In this document: positions 34,775 to 39,769 of the stretch, piece after piece | Layout: each line of letters begins with the position of its first letter | How positions within the stretch are numbered: the first letter of the stretch is position 1 | Made by a program: the position numbers and the translations under genes | Origin: Thermoplasmatota archaeon | Lineage (GTDB): Archaea; Thermoplasmatota; E2; DHVEG-1 | DNA length: 39,769 nucleotides | Direction of reading: 5' to 3' | NCBI GenBank assembly: GCA_030619765.1 | Contig: JAUXAU010000024.1 | Span: 1 to 39,769, forward strand | Notes under the pieces: model-generated | What the model was told of the DNA's origin: nothing | What the model saw: only the letters and a program-made list of their open reading frames with translations | Databases searched by the model: none

Positions 34775-34972
34775 ATGAAAACAAGAATCAAAGAGCTCAG
34801 AGCGCGATATGATTTAACACAGGAAGACCTTGCGAAAAAGATTGGAGTGCGAAGAGAAACGATTCTCTTCATTGAGAAAGGAAAATATAATCCTTCACTC
34901 AAACTTGCACATGACATTGCGAAAGCGTTGCAGACGACAGTTGACGACTTGTTTATGTTCGAGGACGAGTAA
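34775..34972 (+). CDS. XRE/YozG-type helix-turn-helix regulator
   Basis: 65 residues, 1 nt after the previous stop. [21 protein letters not shown] followed by [20 protein letters not shown] is a complete Cro/C1-type HTH (residues about 5-60), with the usual [14 protein letters not shown] ending. No other domain. Likely binds the AGTTA-N4-TAACT sites in the operon leader and represses its own transcription. Confidence 0.94.
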   Translation: MKTRIKELRARYDLTQEDLAKKIGVRRETILFIEKGKYNPSLKLAHDIAKALQTTVDDLFMFEDE

Positions 34973-35071
34973 TTTCCAAGAGGAAGTTATAGGTATTTTA
35001 ATGTAAAACGTAAAATATCTTTGGTATTTTTTTCATTTTAACCCTGTAAATGGTTGTATTAATAAAAAGCA

Positions 35072-35145
35072 GGCCCGAGGCGGGATTTGAACCCGCCACA
35101 GAGGATCCACAGTCCCATATGTTACCAGGCTACACTACCCGGGCC
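35072..35145 (-). tRNA. tRNA-His (anticodon GTG)
   Basis: Minus strand. Acceptor GCCCGGG pairs with CTCGGGC (one G-T), with an encoded extra G before position 1 (at 35145) and discriminator C at 35072, both hallmarks of tRNA-His. Anticodon loop CTGTGGA gives GTG. T arm GCGGG-TTCAAAT-CCCGC. The anticodon stem has a mismatch at 27-43. CCA not encoded. Confidence 0.88.
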
Positions 35146-35344
35146 ATATTTTTAGATGGAGGCAATATTCGAAGAAATATTTATGGTTTACTGGTAATTT
35201 GTTAAAATCGCAGTTTTTCCCCTCATCTTGTGTCTGTATTTGTTTGTCGTTTTATTACCTTTTGTATAATTATTACTTTGTAAAAAGAGATGATGGAAAG
35301 TTATTATTGATTTTGCATACTCAGTATATCTCAGAGGTCAATTA

Positions 35345-37759
35345 TTAACCCAAATTCGCTAAGAGAATCAACAGATCTCTTAGATTAACTACACCATTTC
35401 CATCGAGGTCTGCTGGGTCACCTGGATTCTTTCCCCAAGACATCAGGAGCAAAAAAAGATCGATAATGTTTACTGTACCATCACCGTTGATATCGCCAAG
35501 TAGTTCCAATATAATAGATATTGTTGTTTCATATGGAATGTAATCGTGTGCTGTAGCCACAAGGGAAGCTTCCTCCTCAATAATTGACGTTGTCATGGAG
35601 ATCGGAGCTTTTAATTCAAAGATAGCTACTCCATTACCATCAGTTAGGCCTCTCCCATAACGTCTATCATGACTTATGCAAACCAATGCCCCTTCGATCG
35701 GGTTTTCAAAACTATCATGGACAGTAACTGTTACAGCATCAGAACCATTAATTTCTGATGGATGATCTACCACCATAGTCTGTGGAACATCGGTCCATAT
35801 CTCCATTGTCGGGTCACCAAACCAGTGAAACATCTCAAACGTTACTCGTTCGTATTCTCCTGGATTACTCCAAGTATCAGCCATATAGCTCTTTCCATAA
35901 TTTAACACTTGTCCCATGCTATATAGAGGGTTACTTCCACCTACTGCTGGATCAAAATCTGGCCATATTGCATCATAAAATCCCCTACACAAGAAATCAT
36001 TAAGTCCACTGTAACTCACTCTCGTTGCTCCAAAAGCGCCGATGGCTCCGCCATTGTTTTTCCTTGTAAATTCTTCGCAAAAAGATTCACCGTCTTCAGT
36101 ATCAAACCGTCCACTACCACAATTAATACTAAAAACTATAGGGAGAAGTTCCCCGTTTGCTAGATTAGCAATATGGTTGATATCATAATAGGGATCGCCC
36201 CATCCATGGGTAAATCCATGATCCCGATGATTCACAATAAGTGATCCCTGATTTATAGCATTAGAGATATCAATATGATCGCCATCCCAAGCAAACGTTG
36301 GACGAAGGAGTTCAGGTGGCAACGGCTCTCCATTACCGTAACTCCCATTATTATAATGAGTAGGGTTAATATATGATTCTGTACAATAAATTCGCTCTCC
36401 TTCATATCCCTCTGATAACAGATAATCCCTGATTTCTTCAGATGTTCTTACAAACCGTCGGGTTTCATAGCCATTTTGCTCATCATCCTGGAAGTAAGCA
36501 GCCACAACAAAATTTTCATAAAAATCAGATAAGGTAGGTGGAGTCTTCTCATAAGTCAGAATTTTTTGAACAATCGTGTCAGCCTGATCTATTGTATCAA
36601 CCGATATCCTTCCTATAAATATATCAGGATAATAATCAGATCCATTCACTGTCGCATACCATAAATCAGATGCAGTATTGGTGCCATCATAAGGATGTTC
36701 ATATAGATAATTTGTAGGAACATGTTCTGCATCACCCACAAGAAGTATATACGATGGTTTCGGATCCCATGTGTCATAAGCAGCTTGTATATACTGTCTA
36801 ATGTCCTCTGCAGTGTCACCTGTCTTGGCAGTGCTTTTCACCTTTGTTAATATGCCCTTATTATATTTCCAGTCTGCTAACTCTTGTGCTGCCGTAGCAA
36901 AAGTAGGATGTGTTATGATGAGGTATTCACATCCGGAATCCTTTGCCCCCCACCCTAAATCTGGTTCCGATTCAACAACGATTGTGTTTTCTAAAAAATC
37001 ATGCCAATTAATAAAGACATTTTCATAAAAAGTGTAAAATGGCGCTTGTTTAAAGTTATGTTCTACCATTAATGGTTCACATTCAGTCCAAGATATCTTT
37101 ATTATTATTTCATCATAGATGATCGCTATTTCTTTTTTAGGATTATATTGGACTGGGTTAAATCTAATTTTGATAAAAGGTATATCACGAATCTTTCCTT
37201 CCTGGATAATTTCTACAATGTTAGTTGGATATGTTATGTCCATTTCATAGAAATTTTCATCAATTATAAACTCTACGTCCTCACCAGTATAACCATCAAT
37301 GTGTGGTTGTTGAGCAGGATACAATCGTCCAACTGGATGTGATTCAGCGATGTGAGCTTCTAATATTTCAAGAGAAACAAGTGTGGTAGGAACAGCATAC
37401 ATAAGATTGATGCATGGTAATTGCGGTTTTCCTGGTTCCCCTGTGAAGCCGGAACCTAGAATATCTACACGAGTAAAAATTCCATGTTCATTAGTGATTT
37501 GTGTTTGCATTAAATCGTGCATTTTATAGGAAATAATTATCTCATTTTCTTTGGTAAATGCATATAAATCGTTAGTTATATCATCTATTGGTTTAAGATC
37601 TGGCAGAAATATTTGCCCTAAATCATCCAGGGTATTCTTGTTTACTAGGTGTGCAGCGATTACTGGACCGGGTAGGATAAAACCTACGACGATACCAATC
37701 ACGACAGCTATTTTTAGATGTTTTTTAATCTCTTTAAATTTCTTCATTTTTTTCGCCAT
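35345..37759 (-). CDS. Secreted gingipain-like cysteine peptidase (C25) with type I dockerin
   Basis: 804 residues. A signal/anchor helix lies at about 14-36 (LKIAVVIGIVVGFILPG). Residues about 90-270 resemble a gingipain propeptide. The C25 peptidase spans about 275-655: YLIITHPTFATAAQELADWK, SYILLVGDAEHVPT, the catalytic His514 in VNHRDHGFTHGWGD and the catalytic Cys547 in FSINCGSGRF. An Ig-like C-terminal domain follows (about 660-745). The end (755-804) is a type I dockerin: two Ca2+-loop repeats, Asp756-Asn758-Asp760 with Asp767, and Asp784-Asp786-Asn788 with Asp795. Dockerins bind cohesins, so the enzyme may be docked on a surface scaffold. Extracellular protein degradation is inferred. 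It begins at ATG 37759 preceded by AGGGGAT. Confidence 0.9.
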   Translation of the reverse strand: MAKKMKKFKEIKKHLKIAVVIGIVVGFILPGPVIAAHLVNKNTLDDLGQIFLPDLKPIDDITNDLYAFTKENEIIISYKMHDLMQTQITNEHGIFTRVDILGSGFTGEPGKPQLPCINLMYAVPTTLVSLEILEAHIAESHPVGRLYPAQQPHIDGYTGEDVEFIIDENFYEMDITYPTNIVEIIQEGKIRDIPFIKIRFNPVQYNPKKEIAIIYDEIIIKISWTECEPLMVEHNFKQAPFYTFYENVFINWHDFLENTIVVESEPDLGWGAKDSGCEYLIITHPTFATAAQELADWKYNKGILTKVKSTAKTGDTAEDIRQYIQAAYDTWDPKPSYILLVGDAEHVPTNYLYEHPYDGTNTASDLWYATVNGSDYYPDIFIGRISVDTIDQADTIVQKILTYEKTPPTLSDFYENFVVAAYFQDDEQNGYETRRFVRTSEEIRDYLLSEGYEGERIYCTESYINPTHYNNGSYGNGEPLPPELLRPTFAWDGDHIDISNAINQGSLIVNHRDHGFTHGWGDPYYDINHIANLANGELLPIVFSINCGSGRFDTEDGESFCEEFTRKNNGGAIGAFGATRVSYSGLNDFLCRGFYDAIWPDFDPAVGGSNPLYSMGQVLNYGKSYMADTWSNPGEYERVTFEMFHWFGDPTMEIWTDVPQTMVVDHPSEINGSDAVTVTVHDSFENPIEGALVCISHDRRYGRGLTDGNGVAIFELKAPISMTTSIIEEEASLVATAHDYIPYETTISIILELLGDINGDGTVNIIDLFLLLMSWGKNPGDPADLDGNGVVNLRDLLILLANLG

Positions 37760-37821
37760 TTAATCCCCTAACATTTGGATTCTAACTCTAAAACCTCTTC
37801 TTACATTATGTCTGCTATGTT

Positions 37822-37829
37822 ATTTAAAT
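37822..37829 (-). promoter_or_regulatory. TATA box of the C25 peptidase gene
   Basis: Minus-strand ATTTAAAT/TTTAAATA element about 63-70 nt upstream of the ATG at 37759, predicting a leader of about 40 nt. Confidence 0.4.
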
Positions 37830-37933
37830 CTTTACAGGAAATATTTAATTACGGTTCCTTAGGGAAATATTAAAAATATCTGCATTATAGATGCAACAAG
37901 CTAAAATAGCGAATATCTAATTGCTGTGGTCGA

Positions 37934-38018
37934 GCAGGGGTAGCCAAGCCTGGTCAACGGCGCAAGGTTCAGGGCCTTGTCCTGCAGAGGTCCAAGGGTT
38001 CAAATCCCTTCCCCTGCA
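37934..38018 (+). tRNA. tRNA-Leu (anticodon CAG)
   Basis: 85 nt. Acceptor GCAGGGG pairs with CCCCTGC, discriminator A. The anticodon stem-loop CAAGG-TTCAGGG-CCTTG gives CAG. A long variable arm, as required for tRNA-Leu, precedes the T arm AAGGG-TTCAAAT-CCCTT. CCA not encoded. Confidence 0.93.
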
Positions 38019-38092
38019 CTATTTATGTATAATAGTTTATAAAAATAATTTCTTCCTGTTGAATGATAAAATGGAGCGTTATTATTTATTGT

Positions 38093-38117
38093 ATGTGAGG
38101 AGGATTGAAAAAGAGAG
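38093..38117 (+). repeat. 25-bp direct repeat downstream of tRNA-Leu, copy 1
   Basis: Matches 39586-39610 at 24 of 25 positions (ATGTGAGG[A/T... ]GATTGAAAAAGAGAG region; single G/T difference). Each copy follows an 11-bp GTTCAAATCCC (37998-38008 and 39562-39572). Confidence 0.6.
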
Positions 38118-38158
38118 AATGGGCTAATTTCATGGAAAACAAAATGTTATAGGACAAG

Positions 38159-38165
38159 TTTATAT
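38159..38165 (+). promoter_or_regulatory. TATA box of the 56-aa gene
   Basis: TTTATAT about 26-32 nt upstream of the ATG at 38191. Transcription would start near 38187, nearly leaderless, which would cut off the G-rich ribosome-binding-like sequence at 38177-38184. Confidence 0.45.
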
Positions 38166-38190
38166 CCATATTCTTAGGGTGGGGTCACAA

Positions 38191-38361
38191 ATGAATGAAG
38201 AACAACACCAAATGATTGTAGAGCGGCAAAAAACGTTTAGTGAAAGTTTAAGAGAGGATAGGGAATTTTGGCAAGATATGTATTCTTTTTTTGAAGCATA
38301 TACAAAAGAGTTAGATGAATTGTTTAATACTGGTAAAAGCGAGATTTGTTCAGGTATTTAG
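38191..38361 (+). CDS. Small helical acidic protein (56 aa)
   Basis: 56 residues from the ATG at 38191; an in-frame GTG at 38179 lies in the G-rich AGGGTGGGG sequence that looks like its ribosome binding site. Highly charged and probably helical throughout (HQMIVERQKTFSESLREDRE, MYSFFEAYTKELDELFN). No membrane helix. No recognised family. A TATA box supports it as a real gene. Confidence 0.55.
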   Translation: MNEEQHQMIVERQKTFSESLREDREFWQDMYSFFEAYTKELDELFNTGKSEICSGI

Positions 38362-38400
38362 AATATTATTAAGGGTTAAGTCTTGCCGTTTTGATAGGGA

Positions 38401-38458
38401 CTAAGATATGTGTTATTATCGTACGTAAGTACGAAATTATGTTTGCGGCTAAGATATG
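38401..38458. promoter_or_regulatory. Palindrome flanked by direct repeats upstream of the UbiA gene
   Basis: CGTAC-GTAA-GTACG (38420-38433) lies between two CTAAGATATG repeats (38401-38410 and 38449-38458), 50-110 nt before the UbiA-family ATG. A possible regulator-binding region; nothing in the window identifies a regulator. Confidence 0.3.
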
Positions 38459-38508
38459 ATGCAAATACATAAATATGCTTGATAAATAACACCTTTCAGG
38501 ATTTGCCA

Positions 38509-39507
38509 ATGTCTATCCGGAGTGCCGTGAGGATATATACAACTGTCAGCCGGTGGGAGTTTTTACCAGCAGTTTTAGTTGGTGTAATGATAGGCATTTT
38601 TTTGGGTGCAGAATCGTTTCAATATCTTTTTTCAAGGGGATTTGTTCTCTATCTTATAGAGGGCATCCTCATCTTCATTTTGCTCTTCAACGTTGGATTC
38701 ATGGTTAATTGCTGGGCAGACTGGCAGGTTGACAAACTCTACAAAACTAGGCTATATGTGGCAGTAAAAAGAATGGGTCGTTCAACACTTGGAGTATTGG
38801 TAATAATACACATCGCCGCTGCTGTTCTATTGGCATCTCATCTTACAATGGCAATAGGTAGAATTGAAATAATCATACTGGTAGGGATAGGTACGTTTTT
38901 GGGGGTAGGTTATTCAGTAGAACCGTTTAGGTTCAAAAGACGAGGGGTACTGCATTCAATTATAGCATTACCCATATTTTTCATTCCAGGAGTATATTCA
39001 TATTTTCTTGTAGGTGATCTACCACTTGATGCACCTTACACCATTATGTTCCTATTTTCTGCGGCAGGTATAACGGTTGGTCATTACGCTCTTATACTGG
39101 TGAGTCAGGCTGAAGATTATCCTGATGACAAAAAGATGGGGCTGTACACACCACCTGTGGTATGGGGTCTCAGAAAAACTTTATACATCTCCGTTTTGTC
39201 AAACCTACTAGGCTCTTCTGTAGTAATCATCTCGCTTTTGTTAATGTTTCTGACGTTAAATGCCTGGCTAATGTTTCTATTGCCTGTGATAATTGCAGGA
39301 CGGTATCTATCCATGAAGGATATTTATGGCCTTTATAAAATATCTTTCGATAAATCTTCCAATAGTGCATTACTTGAGGAAATACGAAAGAAAATGCCGA
39401 AGTATCCGATATGGCATGCCTATGGTTTGGCTGGAATCACTTTAAGCGGCCTCTTTATTTTAGTATTTAAGTCGCTTGGTTGGATCGTGCCAGTTTTAAA
39501 CCTTTAA
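38509..39507 (+). CDS. UbiA-family polyprenyltransferase
   Basis: 332 residues from the ATG at 38509 (AGGAT 8 nt upstream; the in-frame TTG at 38479 is less likely). About eight to nine hydrophobic helices. The first Asp-rich motif NxxxDxxxD is Asn67, Asp71, Asp75 (NCWADWQVD) and the second is Asp203-x3-Asp207 (EDYPDDKKMG), the two Mg2+-prenyl diphosphate sites of UbiA enzymes. The aromatic acceptor or polar substrate is unknown; quinone, heme or lipid synthesis are all possible. Confidence 0.88.
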   Translation: MSIRSAVRIYTTVSRWEFLPAVLVGVMIGIFLGAESFQYLFSRGFVLYLIEGILIFILLFNVGFMVNCWADWQVDKLYKTRLYVAVKRMGRSTLGVLVIIHIAAAVLLASHLTMAIGRIEIIILVGIGTFLGVGYSVEPFRFKRRGVLHSIIALPIFFIPGVYSYFLVGDLPLDAPYTIMFLFSAAGITVGHYALILVSQAEDYPDDKKMGLYTPPVVWGLRKTLYISVLSNLLGSSVVIISLLLMFLTLNAWLMFLLPVIIAGRYLSMKDIYGLYKISFDKSSNSALLEEIRKKMPKYPIWHAYGLAGITLSGLFILVFKSLGWIVPVLNL

Positions 39508-39585
39508 AAGGTAGAAATCTCGATATATCTGTGGCACTTTCAGTTTTTTTGGTAAACTTGCGTTCAAATCCCGTTTGTCTGATGG

Positions 39586-39610
39586 ATGTGAGGATGATTG
39601 AAAAAGAGAG
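39586..39610 (+). repeat. 25-bp direct repeat, copy 2
   Basis: Partner of 38093-38117, 1493 bp downstream in the same orientation. The bracketed segment contains the 56-aa gene and the UbiA-family gene. Confidence 0.6.
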
Positions 39611-39758
39611 TTGCAGTACCATGAAATGAAATCAGCAAAAGAATTCTATCAATTATATTACAGGAATATCAAGAAAATATATAACACCAGATTGTATTCA
39701 GGGCAGGTAACATACAGGATAAACTTTAGTTAAGGCTTCGATAAAGAGGATTTGAATA

Positions 39759-39769
39759 ATGGAACCATC
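39759..39769 (+). CDS. Possible 5' end of a gene running out of the window
   Basis: ATG at 39759 preceded by AAAGAGGA (39743-39750) at 8-nt spacing, with a TATA candidate at 39675-39684. Only three complete codons are visible, so no product can be proposed. Confidence 0.35.

Larger units (their letters stand above)
39508..39769. other. Downstream region of the UbiA gene with decayed repeat
   Basis: Contains GTTCAAATCCC (39562-39572) and the second 25-bp repeat (39586-39610). No long frame. AAATATATAA (39675-39684) is a TATA candidate for the gene that starts at 39759. Confidence 0.5.

Noticed and set aside
38071-38127. 18-codon frame containing the first 25-bp repeat
   Set aside because: Although the repeat copy at 39586 is open in the same frame, the peptides differ soon after and no ribosome binding site is visible; treated as a DNA repeat.
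39626-39733. 35-codon plus-strand frame near the window end
   Set aside because: No ribosome binding site and no recognisable pattern; more likely decayed DNA.
1-39769. CRISPR arrays, transposases, integrases, rRNA genes
   Set aside because: No regularly spaced identical repeats with unique spacers, no DDE or tyrosine recombinase proteins and no rRNA-like sequence were seen on either strand.

Overview
The window is a gene-dense, AT-rich stretch of a euryarchaeal chromosome. Archaeal markers are a complete A-type ATP synthase operon, aIF5B-type IF-2, Hef helicase-nuclease, Pus10, ribosomal protein L21e, RNA polymerase subunit Rpo4, DUF655, UPF0147 and TATA-box promoters. The secreted proteins (PKD, lamin-tail, NosD-like, gingipain-like C25 peptidase with dockerin) together with the housekeeping set fit an uncultured Thermoplasmatota lineage such as Marine Benthic Group D/Thermoprofundales. 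That placement is inference from gene content, not a phylogeny.

Layout. 1-9.1 kb is an accessory region of exported proteins: a PKD/FN3-like membrane-anchored protein (5' end outside the window), a right-handed beta-helix protein, a lamin-tail/FN3-like repeat protein, a zinc-ribbon PIN protein, a conserved 61-aa protein, a signal-peptide protein, a DUF4382 lipoprotein with an internal PKD domain, and a small membrane protein. The last two sit between tRNA-Pro(UGG) and a 20-bp direct copy of that tRNA's 3' end, the footprint of a tRNA-targeted insertion. 9.2-11.4 kb carries a CPBP protease, ndk and small membrane proteins.

11.4-22.2 kb is one long minus-strand run: infB, atpH, I, K, E, C, F, A, B, D and a 51-aa membrane protein coupled to atpD (position and type like Methanosarcina AhaG). 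The K subunit is a doubled hairpin with only one carboxylate and a residue pattern like Na+-binding NtpK. 22.3-26.4 kb (minus) holds hef, UPF0147, an endonuclease-IV-family TIM barrel and an overlapping SIS-domain hexuloisomerase. 26.5-30.5 kb has a lone receiver-domain protein and the classic archaeal cluster pus10-rpl21e-rpo4-DUF655-ksgA.

30.6-35.0 kb contains a 48-aa two-CxxC protein divergent from pus10 with two palindromes between them, a 49-aa membrane protein, a geranylgeranyl-reductase-family flavoprotein, a DUF1015 protein, a strong stem-loop, and an autoregulated-looking operon (DUF2178-like membrane protein, second membrane protein, XRE-type HTH) whose leader holds two identical palindromes two helical turns apart. 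35.0-39.8 kb has tRNA-His, the C25 peptidase-dockerin gene, tRNA-Leu(CAG), a 56-aa protein, a UbiA-family prenyltransferase and a decayed repeat of the tRNA-Leu downstream region.

Start codons were moved downstream from the longest reading frame in many genes where an ATG with a Shine-Dalgarno sequence is visible; these choices are explained entry by entry. No CRISPR array, transposase, integrase or rRNA gene was seen.
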